Source: Arthrobotrys musiformis (taxonomy: Eukaryota; Ascomycota; Orbiliomycetes; Orbiliales; Orbiliaceae). From it: DNA of 64,000 nt. Below the pieces are notes generated by a model. That model worked only from the letters and a program-made list of their open reading frames with translations. It was not told where the DNA came from and did not search any database. The position numbers were made by a program, and so were the translations under genes. The stretch lies in contig JAVHJL010000002.1 in NCBI GenBank assembly GCA_036971715.1, positions 590,501-654,500 on the forward strand, written 5' to 3'. Shown piece by piece: positions 23,145 to 33,116 of the stretch (within the stretch, counting starts at the first letter, position 1; each line of letters starts with the position of its first letter).

Positions 23145-26100
23145 ATGGAGGAGAAATCCGGCAGCCTGCAAGGCCCGGAGGGGGCCTTGGGCATATACGC
23201 CCGGCAATCCATTGCGCTCTGCCACAAAAACCTCAAGCTTTTCCTTCGACGACCACTGGTCATGATTCTGAGGGTTCTCATCGCCCCAATCATCGTTGCT
23301 CTCTTGGTAACGGAATTCAAGCACATCGGCACTTCAATTGGTGGTTTTGGTGACGACAAAAGTGGCGTATCTGACCTTAGACCGATTAAAACGATAGCTC
23401 AAGCCCTCGAAAACCGCGATAACACCAAAATTGTGTTCGCACGGAATGGATTCGGAAGCCGGGTCGACCCCGTTATCGACAGATTTGCCGCCCGAAACCC
23501 AACGGCCAATGTTGTCAAAGTCGACAATGCAACTGGAATTTTCAACGAGTGCAGGTTAACGCTTGCTGGAGGAAGCGATTGCTTCACTGCAGTTATCTTC
23601 CACAAGGTTAATGAAACATACTTCGATTACATCTTGAGCGTCAACCCTTCCGAACTTGGAGGTGACTCGGACTGGAGATCCCACAAGTCTACGACTCAGA
23701 ACCTTGTTTGGCCTGTTCAATTCGCACTTGATGCGGCTATTGCAGAGTTTCCAGAGACTACCATCGTCAATGAGCAAAGTTATGCTGAGGATACATCCCA
23801 ATATTATTACAGTAGCTACTACAGTAACCCGTCTGATGATGACAGTGATGGTAAAACCTCCACCGGAGAAAAGGCAGAAGCCAACACCAATGGGTACTAC
23901 TTCTTTGTCACATATATCCTGGCGCCTTTCTTTTTCATGATTTTTATCGAGATGGTTTTCCACATTTGTGGTTTTCTCACTCGTGAAAGAGAAAGCGGCG
24001 TCACAGAGCTGCTCACCACGCAGGGCTGCAGGCAGACTCCCCAGATCATTTCTTACTTCTTCTCCTTCTGGTTGTTATACTTGCTCACCTGGATTATTAC
24101 CGGTATAATCTTGGGAGTAGTTCTCTTCAACACTACAAACACAGGCTACCTGGTTCTATTCCAAGTTCTAGCTGGTACAGCAACGCTTTGCATGTGCATT
24201 TTCCTCTCAACTCTGTTTACCAAGGGGCACTTCTCCGGCCCGGTTTCCGCTGTCATCACTCTTGCTTTGGCTATGATCTTCTTCAACTACGGATTCAAAG
24301 AAAAGCCTAGCCAGACGGAGATGAGTGCGTTGGCGGCCGTATTCCCACCGTTCGCCTACTCTTCACTTATTGCGGATATCAGCCGTCTCGAATCCGTAAC
24401 GAGGCCATTCATGCTATCGAGACTTGCATCTGATGTTAAAATCCTAACAGGATTCCCTTCTTTCTCTCCATACCTATACGTTATCTTCTTCCTTATCCAA
24501 ATCCCCCTTTACCTCTGTCTTGCTGTTGCATCTCACTTTACCATCTGGCATGTCCCGTATATCGTCACCAAACTAGAGCCTGAAACTGGTCTAGCGATCA
24601 GGACTACCGGTTTGAACAAGACCTATAAAAAGTCAAAAGCCGTCAACGACCTTAGCGTCAGCGTACGCCGCGGCCAGGTTGTGTCGCTACTAGGCCCCAA
24701 CGGAGCCGGAAAAACCACTGCACTGAAGTGTATCGGCGGCGTTGTCAAGACTGATAAAGGTAGTCAAATCGAACTTGGCTGCGAGAGGACTCAATTGGGA
24801 TATTGCCCACAGCACAATGTCATTTGGCCGCAGCTTACCGTTCGTGAACACGTTCAGATCTGGCTTGAAGTAAAGGGAGGTAAAATGTCGAAAGCCGAGG
24901 CGGAGGTTGCAATTGATGCTATGATTCGCGAATGCGATCTCGTTGAGAAGCGGGATGCCAGGGCTGGAACACTTAGCGGTGGTCAAAAGCGAAAACTTCA
25001 ATTGGCCATTGCCTTCATCGGCGGTTCCCGCATCATTTGTATCGATGAAGCTAGCAGTGGTGTCGACCCTCTTTCGCGACAGAATATTTGGCAAATCATT
25101 CAGCAGGGAGTCGAGCACCGTACTATTCTCCTAACGACACACTTCCTCGACGAAGCTGACGTCCTGTCTGACTATATTATCATCATGTCGAAAGGAAAGC
25201 TTGTCGTTGAAGGATCTAGTACTGCACTCAAGGCAGCCTATGGTGATGGATACTCAATCTACTCAGACCAAACCATGGCTAATAAACTCGCCCATGCCAA
25301 AACATCGGAAGAGGCTTCCCAGAAACTCGAAGAATGGTCGAGGGAAGATGAAGCAGCTGTTGGTAAATACGAAGTCGCATTCCCTACTCTCGAGCAAGTA
25401 TTCCTCAAGGTAGCCGCTGGTGATGCGCTCGATGAGGAAGGTGAGAACTCTGGGGACAGCAGTGATGAAACTGTAACTGCTGCCGCCCGTGAAAACCCAG
25501 CTCGAAACCTCGATCAAGGCCGTCCGATTAGCAAGTTCCGTCAAATATGGGTTCTTTTCAAGAAGCGCTACAGTGTACTTCCGCACAATTGGTTAGCTAT
25601 CGTCATTACCCTCGCTATTCCAATCGCTGTTACTGCGGCCGTCATGAGAGGCACCGGGGATGTTAGTGACGGCGGTATTCAAAATTGCGCCTATCAGATG
25701 GAGCTATTCTCCAACCGCACGGAATACCTTCACACAAGAGCTGCTCTTTCCGCCTCCGAATCCGCTCGTTTGGCTACCGCCACACAGACCACCGCAACCA
25801 CGACCAATAGTTTATACTCTTACCGGACTTGGGGTCCATCAGACTATGAACCATATTACGATCCAATCGATGAATCGTCCAAGCCGATGATGTACGAGCA
25901 GGACAAACTAGTCCTCGGCCCCGAAAATGTCTTCAGGCCGAGAACAGAAGGCTACCAAATTGTCGATGATGTCTTCCCAGATGTCTACTCTTACGATAAT
26001 GTAGACAATGGAAAGACCCCACTGTCTAACAATGTCATCTACGTTAACAATGTGGATAATTACACTAAGACCCTACCCGCTGCCTTGCCAATGCAGGATT

Positions 26101-28058
26101 ATAGCTACAGCAGCAAGTACGGCGGAATATGGTTTCCCCAGGGAGAAACTCCTCGGATAGCCATGATCTCCGGACGGTACTCCTCCAGCTTCTACTTCCA
26201 AATTGATACTCTCGCTAGTGTTGATAATATCCTCAGTAGAGCTCAAAATGGGCCAACAATCCGTACAGCAGTCCGAACTCTACGGGGGGCATCCTCATCA
26301 TACGAGTTTATCGCTATACCGTTCGCTCTATTTATCGCCATGGCAGTCATAGCCGGATTCTCAGCATCGATCATATACCCAACCTACGAAAGAGTTCACA
26401 AGACAAGATCATTACAATACAGCAACGGTGTCAGCCCTCTAAGTTTATGGTCGGCGTACTTCTTGTTCGAATTGCAACTAATCCTCGTCGTGGCGGTGAT
26501 AATGTTCGCTCTGATGTCCGCCGGCGAATTCACCAAACTCTTCTTCGGGCTTTCGTATATCTTTGGTGCGATACTCTTAACTGGTGTAGCAACCGTCCTA
26601 GGATGTTTCATCTTATCTCTATACTTCTCAGCAAAGATGGCGTACTTCATGGCGATCTTGATCCATCTCGTCCTTCTGCTTCTCTACCTCGTTGGCGCGA
26701 TATTGGTACAGACTTACGCCCCGCCCCTCCACAGATTCGATTCCCAAAACCAGCTCGCCGCGGGACTGGGTCTTTCTTCACCGGCTGCAAATCTAGCCCG
26801 TGCGTTGATGATAGGAACAAATTCGTACTCTATACTTTGCGGTAAATACGGAGAAGTCATCACGCCTTCCAACCCATTCGCATTCAACCTCTTCGGCGGG
26901 GTGTACTTCAACTTGATTCTTCAAATCCTCTTCCTTTTTGGGTGGTTGATGGCGATCGAATACTCCATCTTCTCGAGAATTTACTACCGTATCCGTCGTC
27001 CCGCTGCTCACAAGGCTAGAGATAGTATGGAATTAGAACTCGCCTCATCAGCCGCAGCTACCAAGGCTGCGGTAGATACAGTCAGCCAGGGTGATAAACT
27101 CCTCGAATGCTTCTCCCTCTACAAATCCTTCAATGGTACGGAAGCCGTCCACGACGTCACGCTCTCCGTTTCTTCGAACGAAACGATGGCCCTTTTGGGA
27201 CCCAACGGTGCCGGAAAATCCACAACGATAAACATGATCCGAGGACAATTGAAACCGGATTCGGGTGACATCTTCGTCCGTGATAAATCGGTGTTATCCC
27301 AACTCGTCGAGGCGCGCGCGGAGACCGGTGTATGCCCCCAAGAAGACGCAGTCGACGATCTAACCGTCTTCTCGACCCTGAAATTCTACGCCGAGATACG
27401 CGGTGTTCCCGACCCCGCCCGGAACGCACAATTGGTCATGGAGGCACTGGGGATTCAGGATTTCAAGAATAAGAGGGTTAGCAAACTCAGCGGTGGTACT
27501 CAACGGAAGTTATCTGTTGCTATCGCTTTGCTGGGTAACCCGCCTGTTCTATTGTTGGACGAACCGAGTACCGGACTCGATGCGGTTTCGAAACGAACAT
27601 TGTGGAAGACCTTGAAGGCACTTAGCGAGGGTAGGGCTACGCTGTTGACGACGCATAGTATGGAGGAAGTGGAAGCTCTAGCTACCACTGTCTCTATCAT
27701 CGCAGTTAGGCTACTGGCCTCTGGAACCACATCGGGTTTGAGAGACCAATACGGTGGATCCTGGCACGTTAGGGTTGTAGTCAAGCCTGAGAACGCGGTC
27801 GAGGCGGAGAAAGGGATCAAGGCGGCCTTCGGGTCCGGCGTGGAAGATTTAGTGGTCCATGGCGGTAATGCACAGATTAGGTTCGGAGTTAATAAGAAGA
27901 GTGGTGGAGCAGATGGGTGGAGTTTTATGAAGGTTATGAGGGAGATGGAGGTTATGAAGGGGGATGGCAGGATCGTGGAGTATAGTTTGAATGGAACTAC
28001 GCTTCAAGAAGTGTTCTTGAATGTTTGTTCTCATGATCAGGAGAAGTCGGCGCATTAA
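23145..28058 (+). CDS. ABCA-type full ABC transporter
   Basis: One intronless frame of 1637 aa with the layout TMD1-NBD1-TMD2-NBD2. ABCA proteins move lipids or related compounds across membranes using ATP. TMD1 has a helix near residues 38-60, then a large extracytoplasmic loop with N-x-S/T sites and further helices between about 250 and 475. NBD1 has Walker A GPNGAGKTT at 517-525, signature LSGGQ at 610-614, Walker B IICIDEASSG with D634/E635, and an H-loop in LLTTHFLDEA. TMD2 begins near residue 820 with its own large loop. NBD2 has Walker A GPNGAGKST from 1352, signature LSGGT from 1448 and Walker B VLLLDEPSTG with D1472/E1473. The conserved C-terminal stretch LNGTTLQEVFLNV is present. 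All catalytic residues are kept in both sites, so it should be active. Membrane location and cargo cannot be read from sequence. Confidence 0.95.
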   Translation: MEEKSGSLQGPEGALGIYARQSIALCHKNLKLFLRRPLVMILRVLIAPIIVALLVTEFKHIGTSIGGFGDDKSGVSDLRPIKTIAQALENRDNTKIVFARNGFGSRVDPVIDRFAARNPTANVVKVDNATGIFNECRLTLAGGSDCFTAVIFHKVNETYFDYILSVNPSELGGDSDWRSHKSTTQNLVWPVQFALDAAIAEFPETTIVNEQSYAEDTSQYYYSSYYSNPSDDDSDGKTSTGEKAEANTNGYYFFVTYILAPFFFMIFIEMVFHICGFLTRERESGVTELLTTQGCRQTPQIISYFFSFWLLYLLTWIITGIILGVVLFNTTNTGYLVLFQVLAGTATLCMCIFLSTLFTKGHFSGPVSAVITLALAMIFFNYGFKEKPSQTEMSALAAVFPPFAYSSLIADISRLESVTRPFMLSRLASDVKILTGFPSFSPYLYVIFFLIQIPLYLCLAVASHFTIWHVPYIVTKLEPETGLAIRTTGLNKTYKKSKAVNDLSVSVRRGQVVSLLGPNGAGKTTALKCIGGVVKTDKGSQIELGCERTQLGYCPQHNVIWPQLTVREHVQIWLEVKGGKMSKAEAEVAIDAMIRECDLVEKRDARAGTLSGGQKRKLQLAIAFIGGSRIICIDEASSGVDPLSRQNIWQIIQQGVEHRTILLTTHFLDEADVLSDYIIIMSKGKLVVEGSSTALKAAYGDGYSIYSDQTMANKLAHAKTSEEASQKLEEWSREDEAAVGKYEVAFPTLEQVFLKVAAGDALDEEGENSGDSSDETVTAAARENPARNLDQGRPISKFRQIWVLFKKRYSVLPHNWLAIVITLAIPIAVTAAVMRGTGDVSDGGIQNCAYQMELFSNRTEYLHTRAALSASESARLATATQTTATTTNSLYSYRTWGPSDYEPYYDPIDESSKPMMYEQDKLVLGPENVFRPRTEGYQIVDDVFPDVYSYDNVDNGKTPLSNNVIYVNNVDNYTKTLPAALPMQDYSYSSKYGGIWFPQGETPRIAMISGRYSSSFYFQIDTLASVDNILSRAQNGPTIRTAVRTLRGASSSYEFIAIPFALFIAMAVIAGFSASIIYPTYERVHKTRSLQYSNGVSPLSLWSAYFLFELQLILVVAVIMFALMSAGEFTKLFFGLSYIFGAILLTGVATVLGCFILSLYFSAKMAYFMAILIHLVLLLLYLVGAILVQTYAPPLHRFDSQNQLAAGLGLSSPAANLARALMIGTNSYSILCGKYGEVITPSNPFAFNLFGGVYFNLILQILFLFGWLMAIEYSIFSRIYYRIRRPAAHKARDSMELELASSAAATKAAVDTVSQGDKLLECFSLYKSFNGTEAVHDVTLSVSSNETMALLGPNGAGKSTTINMIRGQLKPDSGDIFVRDKSVLSQLVEARAETGVCPQEDAVDDLTVFSTLKFYAEIRGVPDPARNAQLVMEALGIQDFKNKRVSKLSGGTQRKLSVAIALLGNPPVLLLDEPSTGLDAVSKRTLWKTLKALSEGRATLLTTHSMEEVEALATTVSIIAVRLLASGTTSGLRDQYGGSWHVRVVVKPENAVEAEKGIKAAFGSGVEDLVVHGGNAQIRFGVNKKSGGADGWSFMKVMREMEVMKGDGRIVEYSLNGTTLQEVFLNVCSHDQEKSAH

Positions 28059-28579
28059 TCGTTAGGGTGGGGAGGAAATTCATTCGAGGGGTAGAGTAAT
28101 GGAAAGACCGATCTTTCTCTCCTTCTTTTTTAGCATGCATGAAGGCGTTACGAAGTCTTTATTTTGACAAAAAAATCTCGCTGGCCCGGTCATACATATT
28201 ATCTCGCATCTAGATAGGCTTTAATAATAACGGAACATATTCGATTCTTCAAAATAGTCTAATACCATCGGGATTTCGTTCATAGACATCACGGATATAT
28301 ATAACGTACAGAAGACGCAGTCCCGAAAACTCGTCTGTGAAGGCAATTAATAGTCACATGATAAAGAATCAGACTCCCTTAACACGATGAAATTTAAAAC
28401 ATTCATCCCCATTAAAAAGCGTAACGTTATACAGGATAAACAGGACAGAAACTTGATAGAATTCATGCACAAACAAAACCCTAAGAAAAAGACATAAATC
28501 ATAAGAACGCCATAATTCATAAAAACAAACATGAATCAGTAATTCGTAAGGCGTAAGGTATGAAACATAAATAATTTCG
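28059..28579. other. convergent 3' intergenic region
   Basis: This is the spacer between the stop of the ABC transporter and the stop of the LPMO gene on the opposite strand. It is AT-rich with several AATAAA-like strings suited to polyadenylation from either side. No gene is seen. Confidence 0.5.
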
Positions 28580-29961
28580 TTACCACCCACTCTTAAATCT
28601 CCCCCTGCGAGCATGGTGACGATGCCAGCGTCGGTAGTGGTACCCACGGCCTTTGACGATAGTTCCAGAATTGTCGGAAGATGTCGTTGCGGTGGCTGTA
28701 GTAACGGAAGGAGTAGCAGTAGAACCGATGTAGGGAGTTAGCGTTGGTTGTTTACCAGCGTAGATGGTCCGAGTGACTGTGACAACGTGAATGCTCGTGA
28801 CGACTTCTGTGCGTGGGTTTGTGTGGTGAGGGATACGGTGGTGCATCGTTACTGGTGTTGAAGTTCCGGTGACGTAGGCAGTTTTGACGACCTTCCGGGT
28901 TACTGTTTTGGTTAGGACGCGGGTCTGAGTTCCCGGATCCTGGAATGTCGTGGTGATGAACTTGGGAGGTTCTTCAGTAACCGGGATGGTGGGGAATGGC
29001 CAGGGGATGGTGTGAAAACCGTCTGGGAGCGTGGAGGCATGCTGTGGATTCTCGACGTGTCCCTGTGCTTTGTCGCTACCGTCGTTGAAGACAGCCGGTC
29101 CTGGGACCGGGCCGTAATCAGAGTAGTTGCTCCGTTCGGGGTACCAGATGTTGTAACGCAGGCCGGGCATGTTCATGTTTGCGTATTCGCCACTTGGAAT
29201 TGGGACAGTGATCGGCTTGACGAACGGTGCTTCCGAGTCCTTTAGGGTGACTTGGGCACAACTGGATAGTTGTGTTAGTATATGATTTATTCCCAGCAAC
29301 GACATTCTGATAGAGGGAGACGAGCACTTACCCAACGTACCACTGGGCCTGCCAATTTGGCTCCCAGGCGTTATTCAAAGAGACGGTTTCAGCACGAATA
29401 AGGTAATCCCCATTCTCCAGATGCTTAGGAACAACGCCTGTGATGAGTCCACCGTTGAGCCTCATCCTCGAGGTACAGAAAACGCCATCGTGGTCAACGC
29501 CATCTTCCCAGATCTTGAACCAATTGGGCTTTCGAGGATCCTCCGCAATGGCCGTAACCGAATCAGAGACCTTGCGCATGTAGATTGCGCAAGGCCCCTT
29601 GTGGGAGACATCGGTTACACCTTCGGGGCCGGAGACGGAGCCACTCCAATTGGTGTGCCACTCAAACGTGAGAGTTGAACCGGCTGAGCAAACCTAATGT
29701 TAGCAGTAGCTTTTTGAAGGGAAGGGAGTAGTACGTACGTTGAATGGAAGCTTTTTTGGTGCCCTTGGTACCGTGTCCATTAGCAGGAGGGGCGCCACAG
29801 GCAAGGTGCCTGTCGTTAGGGTTAATAATTGGGTTCAACGTCCCCGGCTGACGAATGACGTCGTCCTGGCGGACATTGTCCAGCAAGAAGCTGGTGATGA
29901 GATGGTGGGCCATAGAGACCGGCACCAAGATAGCCATTAGGGAGAGCGTGAGAATTCTCAT
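28580..29961 (-). CDS. AA9-like lytic polysaccharide monooxygenase (secreted)
   Basis: Three exons on the minus strand (29961-29739, 29683-29332, 29261-28580) encode 418 aa. AA9 enzymes are secreted copper enzymes that oxidatively cleave cellulose and related glucans. An 18-residue signal peptide ends in SMA, so the mature protein starts with His19, the first ligand of the copper brace. The second ligand is His102 in SHKGPCAIYM, and Tyr190 in QAQWYVGCAQV is the axial residue. The conserved ACG...NG region and a Cys pair are present. Odd points: where active AA9s have RHExxALH before the QxY motif, this protein has RAETVSLNNA, so both usual histidines are missing. There is no CBM1. Instead there is a tail of about 170 aa, Pro/Thr/Val-rich, ending in a His/Arg-rich basic segment. 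The start is fixed by the signal peptide and N-terminal His. Confidence 0.85.
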
Positions 29962-30643
29962 TGTGTCTTTTGGTTTTGGAGCACTATATATATATGTATC
30001 GCGATGAAGATGATGGCGAGATGGTTGGTAAGAGATCGAGGAGATAGAAGAGAGATGAGATTGATGAAAAGGAAAAGAATGAAAGAATCGGGTGGGAGAG
30101 GTTACCTTGGAGGTGGTTCTTTGAATCGATAGAGGCGTCAGACGGATTAGCTGTGATGTTGAATGGAAACGAAGTGAGATGGAAGGAAGAGAGAGTGAGA
30201 ATGGCTGTCGACGGAGTTTTCTGAACGAGATTTGAGAAAATGTGTTGTTGTGAGGCCGAATTGGTGTTATTTCCCTATAGAGAAGAAGATTTGTTGATCT
30301 GATAGTGCAAACCTTCCTATAGAGGTAATTTCTTAATGTCAAACAATATTTTTCCAACATCGGCTCAACACTTACGACAACTTTCGTTTAGATGACCATT
30401 CTACTGCATGTGATACTATATATTGCAATGTCTGATGTCGGAATTTCATGGGTCCGAGTTTAGGAGAGTGGCTAAGTATCCATGAAGATAACGATGGAGT
30501 GTATGTATATGATATCTACATCAAGCTCGAAGGAATGCTCAAAAGAAGATGCTTTTATCCATTATGTCTTACTGGTGGATTGATACCCGATGTCCTTGAC
30601 TCTATCTTACAAGTAAAGTCGCTGTGAATTTGCGGAAGGGAAA
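29962..30643. promoter_or_regulatory. upstream region of the LPMO gene
   Basis: This is noncoding sequence between the LPMO start and the stop of the MAK11 gene (same strand, upstream). On the minus strand it has pyrimidine-rich tracts and a TATATATATAG string very close to the ATG (29985-29996). The true transcription start is therefore uncertain, and a 5' UTR intron is possible. No CreA or other operator could be assigned with confidence. Confidence 0.35.
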
Positions 30644-32197
30644 CTATTTCATATCCTCATCCTCTCCGATGCCGCCCCACTCTTCGTCTTCGTCTTCATT
30701 ATCCTCATCTCCTTCTTCCTCCTCCTCTTCCTCCTCACTACCACTGTCACTTTCACTGTCGCCGTCGTCATCTTCAACCTCTTCCTCATCGCTAGCTTTG
30801 AGGGTGCTGGCTGCACTGTCCTCGACTTCTGCAGTTGTCAAGCAGGTTATTCGTCTATTAGTGTCGTACTCCCCGGCCATGGCCGCGAACCCATCCGCCT
30901 TGACATCGACGACAACCTCGGTTTCGGCTTCCTTTTCCCCGGTCTTTTGCTTTTTGGTTGTCCCTATCTGTACCTGGGCGAAATCAAGAGAGTAGACACG
31001 AATGATTCCTTCGCTGTTCGCTGTTGTCAAGAAGAATTTCGACTTTCGATCCGCAGAAGGGTGAGGGAGGATGTCGAAGTCTTTTATTCTTATCTTATCA
31101 GTTGTCACCGGCGTAATTGTGGCAAGGAGAACTGGTTTTACATCTTCCGTCTTCTCTTCGTCTTCCTTTTTATTCGTGCCTTTTTCTTCAGAGGCTAGTT
31201 TGCCGTCGTCCGATTGAGAGATCAAGTAAACGATGACTCTTCCATCTTCTGTGGCTAGGATGCATATCTCCTGTTCTTCACCCGCTTCGCCAATTGGCAC
31301 CTCCAAGAACTTGATCTGGTGGACCTTGGACACCGGGGTAGTGGTGAAGCTACCATGAACGACACTGTCAACCCCAAATAGCACAACCCCTCTTTCAAAC
31401 ATAACAGCATATCCTTCCTTCCCACCGGGTCTCCAAACGACTTTGAGCCCCTCGCCACTGACACCGGTCACCAACCTCGGTATCGACTTTGGAAACCCTA
31501 AAACACCTGCTTTTCTCCCCGTCATCAAATTCCACATTCTAACCGCCTTCTCATGACGGCTTACGCTCAAAGCGAGTTTGCCGGATGGGTGAACGGCGAT
31601 AGAATTGACTCCTCCACCGGTCAGTATCTGACCGGGTTTTGGTTTAGGAGCGGGGCAGTGAAGGCTGCTGAGGAGAGACCAGTCTCGGGTTTTGAAGATG
31701 TGGATGTATCCCGCTTCATCGGTCGATATCAAGGTGGACTTCGAGGGGAAGACGAGAGACGTCGTTGGAGATGCCGAAGGAGGAGCGAGGGTTCCCAGAT
31801 TCGTACGGGTGTGTAAGTGATAGAGGTTTATCTTTGTATCTGGGGAGGAAGTCGCCAAGATTCTTTTATTTGAGCTGTTGCCACCGTCGCCATCGGAAGG
31901 AGGAGAGACGGCGAGACAACGGATGGAAGAAGCGTGGGCAGTGAAGAGGAACAACGGAGTGAAGGAGGCTGTTTCGGCGGAAGAATCGTCATTGTCGTTG
32001 TCATTGGTGGTAGTGGTACTGGCAACGGCGGTAGAAGAAGGGATGGTGACCCGTAAACCATGCAGGACTCGGTCGTAGCTACCAGCAACGATTTGAAAGG
32101 ATGTTGAGGCCGAGGGAGTACTCGATTGCTTGAGCGACAGCTTCGACAGGTTGTCGGCCACTGCGACAGGGGCATCTCTCTTCCGTTTCTGGCCCAT
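30644..32197 (-). CDS. mak11: WD40 ribosome-biogenesis protein MAK11 (PAK1IP1 homologue)
   Basis: A single-exon frame. The chosen start at 32197 gives MGQKRKRDAP and 517 aa. The frame is open a further 48 codons upstream, but that part looks like 5' leader (Ser/Gln-rich, no homology-like features). MAK11 is a nucleolar WD-repeat factor needed for maturation of the 60S ribosomal subunit. WD-like units begin near residue 35 (FQIVAGSYDRVLHGLRV), with blades such as FTAHASSIRCLAVSP, ILATSSPDTKINLYHLH, SIAVHPSGKLALSVSRHEK and AVRMWNLMTGRKAGVL. An inserted Lys/Glu-rich loop precedes the last blades, and the protein ends in a long Glu/Asp tail. The N-terminal KRKR stretch suits nuclear import. It is divergently transcribed from VID21, sharing the 32198-33116 spacer. 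Confidence 0.88.
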   Translation of the reverse strand: MGQKRKRDAPVAVADNLSKLSLKQSSTPSASTSFQIVAGSYDRVLHGLRVTIPSSTAVASTTTTNDNDNDDSSAETASFTPLFLFTAHASSIRCLAVSPPSDGDGGNSSNKRILATSSPDTKINLYHLHTRTNLGTLAPPSASPTTSLVFPSKSTLISTDEAGYIHIFKTRDWSLLSSLHCPAPKPKPGQILTGGGVNSIAVHPSGKLALSVSRHEKAVRMWNLMTGRKAGVLGFPKSIPRLVTGVSGEGLKVVWRPGGKEGYAVMFERGVVLFGVDSVVHGSFTTTPVSKVHQIKFLEVPIGEAGEEQEICILATEDGRVIVYLISQSDDGKLASEEKGTNKKEDEEKTEDVKPVLLATITPVTTDKIRIKDFDILPHPSADRKSKFFLTTANSEGIIRVYSLDFAQVQIGTTKKQKTGEKEAETEVVVDVKADGFAAMAGEYDTNRRITCLTTAEVEDSAASTLKASDEEEVEDDDGDSESDSGSEEEEEEEEGDEDNEDEDEEWGGIGEDEDMK

Positions 32198-33116
32198 TCT
32201 GTTGTGTTTTATTGACTGCTTGAGGCCAAAGATATTAACTGTGGCTTCGTTCCTTTCTAACAGTTCACAGGTAGTGACTTGGAGGGGTACTGCGAATGGA
32301 TACTGGGCGAGGGATACTGAACTGGACTGTCGTAGTAACACACTTCGAGCTGCGACAAGTTTAATTTTTTTTTTTTGTCTTGGACAAGGAAAAACGCCAA
32401 AAGAAATGAAATAAAAATTTAGGATGTCCGAAAAGAGTAACAGAAGCGAGAGAGCGGCTGTGCCAAGACTATTAACTTTTAATCGTCCTGCTAATTTATA
32501 ATTAGAGTTTAATAGCCTGATTGGGAAATACTAATATCAATTAGAAAAGATAAATAACCAGATCGGGAAGTGTTTAGGTCTTGGCGCTCTAAGCTTTCCA
32601 AAAGTCCTCGGATTTCTTCTCATCGCAGCTTTCGGCAACACTTTTCAATCTTTCCTTCTTTCACTTCACTTCAACCTCTTTCTTCATCAACACCTTCCGA
32701 CCTTTCAACCTCTCAACCATCTCGAATCCGACACTTCCTCATCAACCCACCAAAAACCAACCATCGCCGACGTATAAACACCAATCATCACGGACTCCTA
32801 TAGCTCTTCAGAGGTCACTGTTAAGACGGCTGCACTTCTTCCGACTCTGTTCGACTAGTTCCTCGGTCTCGAATTCCCTTCCGTTCGACATATATTCGAT
32901 ACACAAGTAAATACTTACTTAAGTATATATATATATTTATATAATCAACAACCGACTATTCGCTTTTAAAACTACTTCCACGAAACCCTCTTTCTTATTT
33001 TCTTAAGGCCTTCTTTCTTTGTTACGTTATATTATTTTATATTTTAATGGTTTGATGGAAGTTGGAGTTCGTTTGCTGGGACTCTGGAGCGACGACCATA
33101 CTCTTCCACCGCAAAG
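32198..33116. promoter_or_regulatory. shared divergent promoter region of MAK11 and VID21
   Basis: A 0.9 kb spacer between two divergent starts. It holds a T-run (32368-32378), a CT-rich tract (about 32600-32760) and a TATATATATATTTATATAA stretch at about 32924-32943 on the VID21 side. Any short open frame here is considered leader sequence. Confidence 0.45.

Noticed and set aside
32198..32341. 48-codon N-terminal extension of MAK11
   Set aside because: The added residues are Ser/Gln-rich leader-like sequence; the MGQKRKRD start gives the usual nucleolar-type basic N-terminus.
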